Assembly (NCBI GenBank): GCA_036265535.1
Contig: DATAOV010000001.1
Location: 40,800-104,799, forward strand
From: AC-32 sp036265535
Lineage (GTDB): Bacteria > Actinomycetota > Thermoleophilia > Gaiellales > Gaiellaceae
DNA: 64,000 bases
Direction of reading: 5' to 3'
The position numbers and the translations under genes are program-made. Below are positions 41,621-49,854 of this stretch, one piece after another. The notes beneath the pieces were generated by a model. The model did not search any database, was not told the DNA's origin, and was given only the letters and a program-made list of their open reading frames with translations. Numbering within the stretch: position 1 is the stretch's first letter; each line of letters starts with the position of its first letter.

Positions 41621-41979
41621 GAGCCGTCCTCCTCGAAGACCATCACCGGCCTCACCTCGACCGAGCCGTGGCGAGCGCCCGGGATCTTGGCCGCCCAGCC
41701 GATCGCCTCGTCGAGCGAGTCGGCCTCGATCAGGTAGTAGCCGCCGAGCTGCTCCTTGGTCTCGGCGAAGGGGCCGTCGGTCGTCAGCACCTCGTCGTTC
41801 TGGACGCGCACGGTGGTCGCGGTCTCCGTCGGCTCGAGCGCGTCGCCGGCGACCATGGCGCCGCTGTCCTGAAGCTCCTGCGTGAAGGCGCCGTAGGCCT
41901 GGAAGATCTGGCCGCGTTCCTCCTCGGTGCGGGTGTCCCACGAGCTCTGGTCGCCATAGATGAGCAGCATGTACTGCAT
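41617..41979 (-). CDS. YCII/DGPF-family protein
   Basis: 120 residues. Opens MQYMLLIYGDQSSW and carries the family tetrad DGPF in VLTTDGPFAETKEQLGGYYL. DGPF proteins are the hallmark partners and likely targets of ECF42 sigma factors; the biochemical role is unknown. ATG 41979 has AAGGAGG upstream. Co-transcribed with the sigma gene. Confidence 0.9.
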   Translation of the reverse strand: MQYMLLIYGDQSSWDTRTEEERGQIFQAYGAFTQELQDSGAMVAGDALEPTETATTVRVQNDEVLTTDGPFAETKEQLGGYYLIEADSLDEAIGWAAKIPGARHGSVEVRPVMVFEEDGS

Positions 41980-42008
41980 TGCGTCCTCCTTGGTCGTTGT
42001 GAGAGTAC

Positions 42009-42035
42009 GACGAACGAGGCAGGCACGAATCGACC
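42009..42035 (-). promoter_or_regulatory. candidate ECF42-type promoter of the DGPF gene
   Basis: On the minus strand GGTCGA (42035-42030) and CGTC (42012-42009) are 17 bases apart, the kind of -35/-10 pair expected of ECF42 regulons. It would start transcription about 20 bases before the DGPF ATG and allow self-activation. The match to the family motif is from memory and needs a motif scan. Confidence 0.35.
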
Positions 42036-42131
42036 CGGTTCTACCGGGGGACGATGACGAGCCGATCGCCCTCCGCCTAGGCGCCGCGCCCAACGCAGGC
42101 AGCCGCTTCGTTTCCTTCACATCCGGACGCC

Positions 42132-42150
42132 ACTCACCAAGACTCACCAA
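42132..42150. repeat. tandem direct repeat ACTCACCAA
   Basis: ACTCACCAA occurs at 42132-42140 and again at 42142-42150, one base apart, in the 203-base divergent-end spacer between the DGPF gene and the metallophosphoesterase stop. Could be an operator half-site pair or a chance tandem. Confidence 0.35.
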
Positions 42151-42182
42151 CCAAACTGCCGATCGATCGCGCGCTCTCCGGT

Positions 42183-43688
42183 CTAGTCATGACAGGCGGT
42201 CGTGCCCGAGTCGGTGAATGTCTGCCCCGGCTCCGGCACGAACTGCCAGTCGTAGCTCGATGGATGCAGCGTCAGCTTGAGGACGCCGAACGTGGTGTCG
42301 TTGCGTACCTCGCTGTTCGCGGCGGTCGTCACGAACGACGTGTGGTTGGCGCCCCCGGTTCCGACGATGAACTCGCGGATGCCCTGGACTTGGTCAACGA
42401 CCCCGTTCGGCGTCTGGGGCGCGAAGCGCTCGTAGGTGTGGTCGTGCGCGCTCAGGATCAGGTCGGCGTCGTTGTCGTAGAGGAGCTGCCAGAACGGTCT
42501 CGAGTTGCCGTTCGCGCGTCCGCCGGAGCTGTAGAGCGGGATGTGCCAGTAGGCGAGCGTGCAGGTCGCCGGATGTGCGGCCAGATCGGCCGCCAGCCAC
42601 CGCCCCTGCGGGCTCGTGGCCGAGCAACCGCCCGCGTCGCCGCAGTTCGAGTTGAGAGCGATGAGATGCCAGCTGCCGACGTCGTAGCTGTAGTAGCCCT
42701 GGCCCCTCTGCCCGGCGGCCGCGCCGAAGTACGTGAAATAGCCGTTGGCTCCCGCGTTCGCCGAATTGCAGTCCGTCCCACCGGAGGTCAGGTACTCGTG
42801 GTTGCCAACACTCGGGTGGGTGATCGATTTGAAGCCGCCCCAGCTGAGGTCGTAGGACCGGAGGAATGCGTTGTAGCCGCCGCAGTAGTACTGGTTGTCC
42901 CCGAGCGGCAGAACCGCGGCGGCACCGGTGTTCGCGATCAACTCCGAGGTCGCCCTCTGCCGGCACTCGTCGCTCGTGCCGTTTCCGCCGTTGAAGGACG
43001 AGTCGGAGGGATCGCAGGCGATGTCGCCGGCGGCCGCGATTACGGGGTCGGACGGAGGCGGTGAAGGCGGCGGAAGAGGCGGCGGAGGCGGCGGGAGAGG
43101 CGGCGGGGGACGAGTCGGCGCGGGAGCTCCCGGGGTCGATCGGCAGCGAAATCCCAGGATCGGATGAAGCTCGATCCCGTTCGAGGCGGCTCCGGCCTGT
43201 CCATGCCGGTGCTCGAAAAAGGCGACCCCGGTCACGACTGCGCTCTTGCAAAGACGTGCGGCAGTCCGCGCTTGTCGCATATGGCGACGCCGCGTCGGCG
43301 TGGCCCGCTTCGTGCATGAAGACGAGGGCGCCTCGACGATCATGTGCGTTCCGCCGCGCCGAATGACCAGGCGAAGATCGGAGTCGGACTCCGTTCGGAC
43401 GAGCGTCACGGCCGCTCTCACCCGGAAGACCTGCCGCTCGAACGGCAGGCGCGTACGAGGCAGTCTGCGTGGACGGCGACGATTGATGAGGTAGGCGATC
43501 GTGGTACTCCGGAGCGGAAGGAGCCGTGGCCGGTCTGCGAGCGTCTTCACGGTCCCGCGTTCGGTGCTACACGCAAGGGTCGAGGAGAGGATGGGCTTGC
43601 TTGCTCCTGACGGGCCGGCAACGCGACCAGCCAGCACTGCGGCGACGGCCACGAGACCTACGATGACGTGCCTGCTCGGCCCCAGCAT
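42183..43688 (-). CDS. secreted metallophosphoesterase with actinobacterial N-terminal domain
   Basis: 501 residues from ATG 43688. Signal-anchor helix (HVIVGLVAVAAVLAG), then a domain (about 40-175) with TVKTLADRP, the DLRLVIRRGGTHMIVEAP block and ASNGIELHPIL. This domain is shared by many secreted actinobacterial proteins. A poly-Pro linker follows, then a calcineurin-like phosphoesterase with GDIACD, LGDNQYY, VGNHEYL, the HIPLY block and AHDHTYERF. Metal ligands are complete. It probably hydrolyses phosphate esters outside the cell. Confidence 0.82.
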   Translation of the reverse strand: MLGPSRHVIVGLVAVAAVLAGRVAGPSGASKPILSSTLACSTERGTVKTLADRPRLLPLRSTTIAYLINRRRPRRLPRTRLPFERQVFRVRAAVTLVRTESDSDLRLVIRRGGTHMIVEAPSSSCTKRATPTRRRHMRQARTAARLCKSAVVTGVAFFEHRHGQAGAASNGIELHPILGFRCRSTPGAPAPTRPPPPLPPPPPPLPPPSPPPSDPVIAAAGDIACDPSDSSFNGGNGTSDECRQRATSELIANTGAAAVLPLGDNQYYCGGYNAFLRSYDLSWGGFKSITHPSVGNHEYLTSGGTDCNSANAGANGYFTYFGAAAGQRGQGYYSYDVGSWHLIALNSNCGDAGGCSATSPQGRWLAADLAAHPATCTLAYWHIPLYSSGGRANGNSRPFWQLLYDNDADLILSAHDHTYERFAPQTPNGVVDQVQGIREFIVGTGGANHTSFVTTAANSEVRNDTTFGVLKLTLHPSSYDWQFVPEPGQTFTDSGTTACHD

Positions 43689-43779
43689 CACTACCTTGGA
43701 ATGAAGGATGTTTGCAATGGCCCGGCGCTTCCGCTGGCGACGCCGTTCGCCTGCTGTGGTGTCGTTTCTGCTCTTGCCG

Positions 43780-44034
43780 TCACGTCCATGGCACCCCCGA
43801 CCCTTGGTCGCTCCCGGTGCGTGAACCCCGTGGTGAGGAACCGGACCTGTAGCAGACAGTGACCGACCGGCCGCGTGCAGGCCTGCTTTCAACGCTGCGC
43901 ACAAGCCCGCGCGGAAGACGAGCTGAGCCCGAGCAACACCGCGTGCACGACATCGTCCACCTTTGTTGCTCGCGTCCTGAGGGTCTCACTCGCTCAGTCC
44001 CCAGGTCAAGCGCTTCGCGAAGCAAATCCCGCAT
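43780..44034 (-). CDS. doubtful small ORF upstream of the metallophosphoesterase
   Basis: An 84-codon frame with GAGGAGG nine bases before the ATG at 44034 and a plausible helical opening (MRDLLREALDLG). The remainder is Ser/Arg/Gly-rich with several Cys and looks non-coding. The 43689-44105 interval has nothing else that I can support; its base composition is less GC-rich and less codon-structured than its surroundings. Confidence 0.2.
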   Translation of the reverse strand: MRDLLREALDLGTERVRPSGREQQRWTMSCTRCCSGSARLPRGLVRSVESRPARGRSVTVCYRSGSSPRGSRTGSDQGSGVPWT

Positions 44035-44105
44035 AAGCGCAACCTCCTCTCTCGACGCGACGCGGTGGCTCGACTCGCTCAAGACGTGGCCGCTCGGTCG
44101 GCGGG

Positions 44106-44618
44106 TTAGAGCGGCTGCGGTTGTCGTCGCTGCGGCCTCGACGCAGATGCTGCACAGCCGCAGCTGCTCAGGCTGCCGTTGAGGGTGTGTTCGAGTGCGT
44201 CCAGCTCGTGCTCGAGCTTTGCCTGCCGCTGCTGGAGCGCCTGCTGTTGCGCTTGGCCTTGTTCGTGTAGCTCTTGCTCGAGCTTGGACAGGCGACAGTG
44301 CAGCCGCGTCTCGTCGGCTTGCATTTCCTGTTGCTGCTGGTGGAGCTGCGCGAGCTGCTGGCGGTGTTCCTGGAGCTGCGCCTGCAGCTCTTCGAGCTGG
44401 CTGTGCAACTGGCGGCCGCCGAGGCGCAGCCAGCGGCGCCGTGAGGCGTCGCGGGCACCGCCGCCCGCGCGTTCACGGAGAGCGTGCCGGCGGGCGGCCA
44501 GCAGCAGGATCGCGGCCAGCATCGCTGCGACAGCAGCCGCCGCCAGCCGTGGCGCGGATGCGAGCGCCACGGCGCCCAGCGCCGAGGTGGGGAGTGCGGT
44601 GGCTGCGAGCGCTGGCAT
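44106..44618 (-). CDS. membrane-anchored glutamine-rich coiled-coil protein
   Basis: 170 residues. A long hydrophobic N-terminal region (about 12-42, one or two helices) is followed by a basic patch. Then comes a Gln-rich heptad coiled coil (about 70-148; QLHQQQQEMQADE is a sample) and a short Cys-rich tail (CGC). ATG at 44618, 11 bases after the MshEN gene, so co-transcribed. No family recognised. It may be the membrane partner of the upstream coiled-coil protein. Confidence 0.65.
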   Translation of the reverse strand: MPALAATALPTSALGAVALASAPRLAAAAVAAMLAAILLLAARRHALRERAGGGARDASRRRWLRLGGRQLHSQLEELQAQLQEHRQQLAQLHQQQQEMQADETRLHCRLSKLEQELHEQGQAQQQALQQRQAKLEHELDALEHTLNGSLSSCGCAASASRPQRRQPQPL

Positions 44619-44629
44619 CCGCTGTTCGG

Positions 44630-45442
44630 TCAGGCGTCCGTGAGCGTCTCGCTCAGCTCGCCAATCTTGGCTTTCACGGCGTCCAACCGCTGCCGCTCTT
44701 CCGCCAGCTGCCGCTCGAGGTGGGCGATCGTCGACTGGTCCTGACGGCGCTGCCCCTGCAGTTGCTCGAGTTCGCGGTGGCTCGCATCCAGCTCGGCCTG
44801 CGTCTGCTCGTGCTGGCGGAGCAGCTGCTCCGCACGGGCACGCAGCTCGGCCAGCCGCTCGCTCGCGAGCTCGAGCTCGCCCAGCAGCTGCTGGAGCGGC
44901 CGTTCCCGCTCCTCGGCCGCCACCGCGCCTGCGACGCCGACCATGACAGCAGCCTCGGCTCGCTCGCCCTCCCCGTCTCCCTCGAGCTGCTGGAACAGCC
45001 GCTCGAGCGTCGCCTCCGCCACCACCACGAACGCTACCTCGGCGCCCAGCTGCCCGCGCGCGGCCGTAAACCGCTCCTCGCTCGGCTCGGCAACCGCCAC
45101 CAAGGCGGTGGCCCCGCCGCCCGTGATCGGGCACGCCCGCAGCTCAACCGCCCGCGCAGCCGCAAACCCAGGCGACAGCTGCCGCTTCGGCTGTGCCTCT
45201 GCATCGTCCAGAAACGGCAGCCGCCACTGGCGCGCCAATATGCGCGCGAGCCCGACCTGATCGATCAAGCCCTTCCGAACCACCACCTCGCCCAACCGCT
45301 CCCCCGTCGCCAGCCCCTCCGCCAACGCCAGCTGCAACTGGTCCTCCGAGGCGACCCCCGCCTCCACTAGCAACGACACCAACGACGGTCGCCGCTCCAT
45401 CTCCTGCTCACCACTTGCACCGGCATACTCCTCAACCGCCAT
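44630..45442 (-). CDS. MshEN-domain protein with C-terminal coiled coil
   Basis: 270 residues. The first 155 form an MshEN (type II secretion ATPase N-terminal) domain with two repeats: SLVSLLVEAGVASEDQLQLA and GERLGEVVVRKGLIDQVGL. MshEN repeats bind cyclic di-GMP in several characterised proteins. No ATPase domain follows. Residues about 180-265 are a continuous coiled coil (ELEQLQGQRRQDQSTIAHLE). AGGAGG seven bases before the ATG at 45442. First gene of a two-gene leftward operon. Confidence 0.75.
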   Translation of the reverse strand: MAVEEYAGASGEQEMERRPSLVSLLVEAGVASEDQLQLALAEGLATGERLGEVVVRKGLIDQVGLARILARQWRLPFLDDAEAQPKRQLSPGFAAARAVELRACPITGGGATALVAVAEPSEERFTAARGQLGAEVAFVVVAEATLERLFQQLEGDGEGERAEAAVMVGVAGAVAAEERERPLQQLLGELELASERLAELRARAEQLLRQHEQTQAELDASHRELEQLQGQRRQDQSTIAHLERQLAEERQRLDAVKAKIGELSETLTDA

Positions 45443-45789
45443 CAGCACGCCTCCTAGGCCGTAGACCACACCAGCTCAAGTTCGACAGCCAGCCGTCAAT
45501 CCTTGAGCCCAATGGCAGGAGCGAGGCAGCCAGTGGCGAGTGCGTGCCGCGCCGCTGCACGTTGCCGTGCGGAGGCCGGCTTGCAAACGTACCTTTTCCA
45601 CGCCCGGGGGCACGCGGGTCGTTTGAAGTCTGCCGACAGAAACGGCGAAGTTCCCGTCGTTCTTTGGGGACGGTTCACTCGCGCGAGGCATTAGGTACGT
45701 GGGCGGAGTCTCCGAAGACACCACTGCCGCACGACTAGCCGCAACCGTCTGTTCGCAGGCGGGGTCGTTTACAGAAAGGAAGATGCCGC
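45443..45789. other. 347-base divergent spacer, no gene seen
   Basis: Lies between the MshEN operon and the small-ORF/glycosyltransferase operon. GGGTCGTTT occurs twice (45616-45624 and 45762-45770), the second just before AAAGGA. An imperfect inverted repeat, AACGGCG/CGTCGTT, is near 45645-45665. Promoters for both operons should be here, but I find no convincing hexamer pair. Confidence 0.4.
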
Positions 45790-45906
45790 ATGTATGGTCA
45801 CTCCCATTCGGGGATCGGCTCGCTGGTCCTGACCCTGGTCGCTTCCGCCAAGGGAGGCCTTGGCTATCTGGTCAAGGTGATCGCGCACGCGCAGAACGCG
45901 CACTGA
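45790..45906 (+). CDS. 38-residue small protein upstream of a glycosyltransferase
   Basis: ATG 45790 to TGA 45906, with AAAGGAAG eight bases before the start. The peptide opens MYGHSHSGIGSLVLTLV and continues through a Gly/Ala/Leu/Val-rich amphipathic or membrane-inserting stretch, ending in HAQNAH. It is only 13 bases before the glycosyltransferase GTG, which has no Shine-Dalgarno of its own, so translation of the two may be coupled. Could be a small membrane subunit, a leader peptide or a modified peptide. Confidence 0.5.
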   Translation: MYGHSHSGIGSLVLTLVASAKGGLGYLVKVIAHAQNAH

Positions 45907-45919
45907 CGCCGACTACGGT

Positions 45920-47020
45920 GTGAAGATCTCAGTTCTGATTCCCGCTCACAACGAAGCGGGCGTTCTACAAGAGTGCCTGGACGCAGTGCTGAGTCAGACG
46001 CGGCCGGTAGATGAGATCGTCGTTGTCGCTGACTCGTGTACCGACAACACGACAGATGTCGCACGCGCCTACGGTGCTGTCGTCATCGAGACAGAGCAAG
46101 GCGGCAAGGCTGCCTCGCAGGACGTCGGTCTCCCGCATGTCACGGGCGATGTTCTCCTCTGCATCGACGCCGACACGATCATCGCTGTCGACGTCGTCGA
46201 GAAGTTCGTAGCCGAACTGGAGGACGGCGCAGACGCGACCTGCGCGAACATGCTTCCAATGCCCCAGCAACGAGGCTTCTGGGTCGCTAACCGCCGGTTT
46301 GCCTATGCGCTCGGGAGATTCTGGTGGCGATGGTGCCAGGCTCAGGTTGGCCGGCTGATGGTTCTATCGGGCTGCGCGTACGCACTGCGAACCGAAACGG
46401 TTCGCGCGATCGGCGGCTTCCCCGGAAAGCTCATCACGTGTGACATGGATCTGACGTGGAGTTTGTACGACGCGGGCTATAAGACGACGTTCTGTCACAA
46501 CGCGCTCGCGTATACCTACGACCCGGAAACGTTCACGGTCTATACCAAGCAGATGCGGAGGTGGGCGTCTGGCTTTTTCCAGAACTTCCAGAGCCACAAC
46601 CGACAGGTGCTGAGATCTCCATCCGCGCTGCTCGTCGTCGGGTCACTTCTGTTCGACCTTCTGACCTTGCCGATCATGTATGTGGTCGCGCTCTTCTGGG
46701 TGATCCACGATCCGGGGACGATTCGGTGGCTCGGCGTCAGCATCGTGATCCACTTCGCGATCTCGCTGATCATCGTCACGCGGACGATCACGTGGAAGCA
46801 GGCGATCATTGGCTTTCCTTGCTACTGGATCGCGAACTGGTGGAACAAAGTGATCTACTTCTGGACCTTCATTCGTGAGTGGATCCTCGGCCGCCACTAC
46901 CACTCGTGGACGGGGCGTCAGGGTCGACCGACGGAGATCGCACCAATGAGCGTCGCCCGCAGGTATGGCCTCGCAGGAACCGGATTCCTGATGTTGGTCC
47001 CATTCCTCCTCCTGAAGTAA
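45920..47020 (+). CDS. processive membrane glycosyltransferase, GT2
   Basis: 366 residues. A GT-A domain starts at residue 1 (SVLIPAHNEAG) with DAD at 83-85, the TCDMD acceptor-site acid at about 175-177 and QMRRW at 211-215, the processive QxxRW motif. At least three to four C-terminal membrane helices follow (about 237-262, 270-290, 295-325, 345-366). It resembles hyaluronan/chitin/cellulose-synthase-like enzymes and probably makes a surface polysaccharide. Base composition is visibly less GC-rich than nearby genes. GTG start without Shine-Dalgarno. Confidence 0.85.
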   Translation: MKISVLIPAHNEAGVLQECLDAVLSQTRPVDEIVVVADSCTDNTTDVARAYGAVVIETEQGGKAASQDVGLPHVTGDVLLCIDADTIIAVDVVEKFVAELEDGADATCANMLPMPQQRGFWVANRRFAYALGRFWWRWCQAQVGRLMVLSGCAYALRTETVRAIGGFPGKLITCDMDLTWSLYDAGYKTTFCHNALAYTYDPETFTVYTKQMRRWASGFFQNFQSHNRQVLRSPSALLVVGSLLFDLLTLPIMYVVALFWVIHDPGTIRWLGVSIVIHFAISLIIVTRTITWKQAIIGFPCYWIANWWNKVIYFWTFIREWILGRHYHSWTGRQGRPTEIAPMSVARRYGLAGTGFLMLVPFLLLK

Positions 47021-47192
47021 TGGGAGGACACCCGCGCGCAACTCCCCGGGTGAGAAACGGTAAGGGCGAATCGCTCGCGGCGCCGTTGCAACGCTCCTGA
47101 CCGGTGAGACTCCTCTCGGGCCAAGCGGAATGGAAGTCCCGCTCCGCGCGTTCGGTGCCATTCTTTGCATGGCTCTTCCACGGCGACCGCGG

Positions 47193-47516
47193 CTAGGGCA
47201 GGGTGCCGCTGTAGGCGTTGCAGGGCGTGCGGCGCTGCGCCGGCGCAAGACGCAAGAGCACGCTGGTTCCACGCGACACCGTGCTGCCGGCCGCGGGGCG
47301 CTGGCTCCTGACCGCCCAGATCGCCGCGGTGGCGCTGCAGCGCGCCGGCGACGGAACAAGCCCGGCCCGCCGGATCCGCCGTGCGGCAGCGCCCGGGGCC
47401 AGCCCCGTGACGTTCGGGACGCGTGTCGCCGGGATGGCGCTCGTCACGCCCGTGTCGACCTGAGCTGTCCCGAAGCCGGAAAAGAGCCCGAGGATGAGCA
47501 GCAGCAGGACGACCAC
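47193..47516 (-). CDS. secreted single-PASTA-domain protein
   Basis: 107 residues: hydrophobic signal (MVVLLLLILGLFSGFGTAQ), then one PASTA repeat starting RVPNVTGLAPGAAARRIRRA and ending RPAAGSTVSRGTSVLLRL. PASTA domains bind muropeptides or beta-lactams in kinases and PBPs; here it stands alone. GTG start nine bases after the helicase stop, same strand. The 172 bases between it and the convergent glycosyltransferase show nothing I can support. Confidence 0.7.
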   Translation of the reverse strand: MVVLLLLILGLFSGFGTAQVDTGVTSAIPATRVPNVTGLAPGAAARRIRRAGLVPSPARCSATAAIWAVRSQRPAAGSTVSRGTSVLLRLAPAQRRTPCNAYSGTLP

Positions 47517-47525
47517 AGGCAGACT

Positions 47526-49760
47526 CTACGCCCGCTCGAGCATCCGCTCCAGCAGCGCGAGTGCGCCGGCCTTGTCGAGCGGTTCGTTCAGGTTGCCGCA
47601 CTTCGGGCTCTGGACGCACGACGGACATCCGCGCTCGCACGGACAGCCGGCGAGGAGCTTCGCGGTGTCGTCGACCCAGCCCTCGAAGGCCTCGAAGCCC
47701 CGCTCGGTGATCCCGACGCCGCCAGAATGCCCGTCGTAGACGAAGATCGTCGGCCGGCCGGTCTGGAAGTGCAGGTTCGTCGAGAGCCCGCCGATGTCCC
47801 AGCGGTCGCACATCGCCCAGAGTGGCAGCAGCGCGATCAGCGAGTGCTCGGCTGCGTGGAGCGAGCCCAGCAGCCGCGGCATCTCCTCCAGCCCGTCGAG
47901 CATCCACGGCTCGGGCAGGAACCAGATCGCCTCGGTCTCGAACTCGGTCTGCGGTAGGTCGAGCGCGACGAGGTCGATGCGTTCCTGGGTCTGGATCGAC
48001 TTGCGCTGGTAGCCGACCACCTGCTCGGTGACCCGTACGCGCCCGAAGGAGAGCGGCAGCCCAAGCCGTTGCTCGTGGCGCATGGGCTCGACGATCTCGG
48101 TCGCCGTTTCCTTCTTCGCCTGGGTGTAGTAGTCGCCGCTGAAGGGCTCGACGACCGCGGTGCGCGAGGCGAGGTCGAGCATTTGCACCCGGTAGCTATC
48201 GCCGAGGTGGAGGTAGATCGCACCGCCGTGGACGGTCGAATACGCGCGCGCCTCCTCGCTGATTCCGAGCAGCGTTCCGCTAGAGCCGTCGACGATCGAG
48301 AACGCCTCCGGCGAAGTCGAGCGGAGCGAGACACGCGCCGCCGGGTAGTCACGGCCGGCCCAGACGTAGCCTGCTTTGGTGTTGCGAAGCTCCGGGAGCA
48401 CGGCTGCCCGCTCCAGGGCCGCGTCTCCGAGCAGGGCGCGGTCGCGGTCGTCGAGCGGGGCCTCGAAGGCCGCCGCTCGGACGTGGCCGTCGAGCACGCG
48501 CGGGTTCTCGTGGTCGAGGATGGCCGCCTCGACCCTGCGACCGAGCAGCGCCTGCGGCTCGCGCATGAAGTACTGGTCGAGCGCGTCCTCGCTCGCGATG
48601 AGGACCGCCAGCCCGTGGCCTCTTCGGCCCGCCCGCCCCCACTGCTGCCGCAGGGACGCGACCGTCCCGGGGAAGCCGACCGAGATCACACAGTCGAGCA
48701 GCCCGATGTCGATCCCGAGCTCGAGCGCGTTCGTCGCCGAGACCCCGAGCAGCTCACCCTCGAGGAGCCGCCGCTCGATCTCACGCCGCTGCGCGGGCGT
48801 GTAGCCGGCGCGGTAGGGCGAGAGAGCCGAGGCATCGCCGAGCCGGTCGGCCGTAAAGCGGTGGACGAGCTCGGCCGCACGCCGGCTCTTGGCGAAGCAG
48901 AGCGTTCGCAGGCCTCGTGAGACGAGGTCGGCCATCAGCCTCGAGGCCTCGCCGAGCGGGCTCGCGCGCAAGCCCAGCTCCTCGTCGGTGAGCGGTGGGT
49001 TCCAGAGCGCCACGGTGCGCTCGGCTCGGGGCGCCGCATCGTCGCCGATCACCGCGGTCTCGGTTCCGAGCAGCCGAGCGCCGAGCTCGCCCGGGTTGGC
49101 GATCGTCGCCGAGGCGAGCAGGAATTGCGGCTCGGCGCCGTAGACGCGCGCGAGCCGTCGCAGGCGTCGCAGGACGTTCGCGACATGCGATCCGAACACA
49201 CCGCGGTAGACGTGCGCCTCGTCGACGACCACGTAAGCGAGGTTCGAGAGGACGTCGCCCCAGCGGTCGTGATGGGGGAGGACGCCTACGTGGAGCATGT
49301 CGGGGTTCGACAGGACGAGGTTTGCCCACTTGCGCACCTGCCAGCGGTGCTCCGAGGCCGTGTCCCCGTCGTAGATCGCCGCGCGGAGCTTCGGCAGCTT
49401 CAGCTCTCCGAGCGAGCGCAGTTGGTCCTGCGCCAACGCCTTCGTCGGGTAGAGGTAGAGCGCACGCTGCTTCGGCTCGCGCGCCAGCGCGTCGAGGACC
49501 GGCAGGTTGAAGGCGAGGGTCTTCCCACTCGCGGTCCCGGTCGTGATCACGAGATGCTCGCCCCGCCGGGCCGCCTCCCACGCCGCGGCCTGGTGCGCGT
49601 AGAGCGCGTCCACTCCCTGCGCCTCGAGCGCGTCTCGCACTCGCGGGTGGAGATCCTCCGGCAGCGGCGTGAGCCGTGGCTTCCGGGCCGCCTCGGTGCC
49701 GAGGTGGGCGAGCTCCTCTCCGGCGAGCAGGTCGTCCCAGCGGGCAACGCTGATGGCCAT
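47526..49760 (-). CDS. DEAD/DEAH-box helicase with DUF1998 (MrfA/YprA type)
   Basis: 744 residues. Walker A GTASGKT at 75-81, DEAH at 180-183, SAT in ASATIANP, and a helicase C domain with QQWGRAGRRGHG. The C-terminal DUF1998 ends in a five-Cys cluster (706, 708, 712, 715, 721: CPCERGCPSC then KCGN) that binds zinc. The family repairs mitomycin-type DNA damage. Start ATG 49760; the open frame to 50303 lies under the thi leader and thiD. Confidence 0.9.
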   Translation of the reverse strand: MAISVARWDDLLAGEELAHLGTEAARKPRLTPLPEDLHPRVRDALEAQGVDALYAHQAAAWEAARRGEHLVITTGTASGKTLAFNLPVLDALAREPKQRALYLYPTKALAQDQLRSLGELKLPKLRAAIYDGDTASEHRWQVRKWANLVLSNPDMLHVGVLPHHDRWGDVLSNLAYVVVDEAHVYRGVFGSHVANVLRRLRRLARVYGAEPQFLLASATIANPGELGARLLGTETAVIGDDAAPRAERTVALWNPPLTDEELGLRASPLGEASRLMADLVSRGLRTLCFAKSRRAAELVHRFTADRLGDASALSPYRAGYTPAQRREIERRLLEGELLGVSATNALELGIDIGLLDCVISVGFPGTVASLRQQWGRAGRRGHGLAVLIASEDALDQYFMREPQALLGRRVEAAILDHENPRVLDGHVRAAAFEAPLDDRDRALLGDAALERAAVLPELRNTKAGYVWAGRDYPAARVSLRSTSPEAFSIVDGSSGTLLGISEEARAYSTVHGGAIYLHLGDSYRVQMLDLASRTAVVEPFSGDYYTQAKKETATEIVEPMRHEQRLGLPLSFGRVRVTEQVVGYQRKSIQTQERIDLVALDLPQTEFETEAIWFLPEPWMLDGLEEMPRLLGSLHAAEHSLIALLPLWAMCDRWDIGGLSTNLHFQTGRPTIFVYDGHSGGVGITERGFEAFEGWVDDTAKLLAGCPCERGCPSCVQSPKCGNLNEPLDKAGALALLERMLERA

Positions 49761-49781
49761 CCACCGATGGTAGCCTTGCCG

Positions 49782-49850
49782 CTCCGGGGTGCCCTCAGGG
49801 GCTGAGATCACACCCGTCGAACCTGATCCGGTTCGCACCGGCGAAGGGAG
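49782..49850 (+). promoter_or_regulatory. TPP riboswitch controlling thiDMEL
   Basis: All conserved parts of the thi-box are present in order: GGGGTGCC, GGGCTGAGATCACACCC, GAACCTGATCCGG and ACCGGCGAAGGGA. P1 can be drawn as CTCC (49782-49785) with GGAG (49847-49850). The Shine-Dalgarno of thiD is the AAGGGAG at the aptamer 3' end, four bases before the GTG at 49855. Ligand binding should therefore block translation initiation. Confidence 0.95.
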
Positions 49851-49854
49851 TGCT

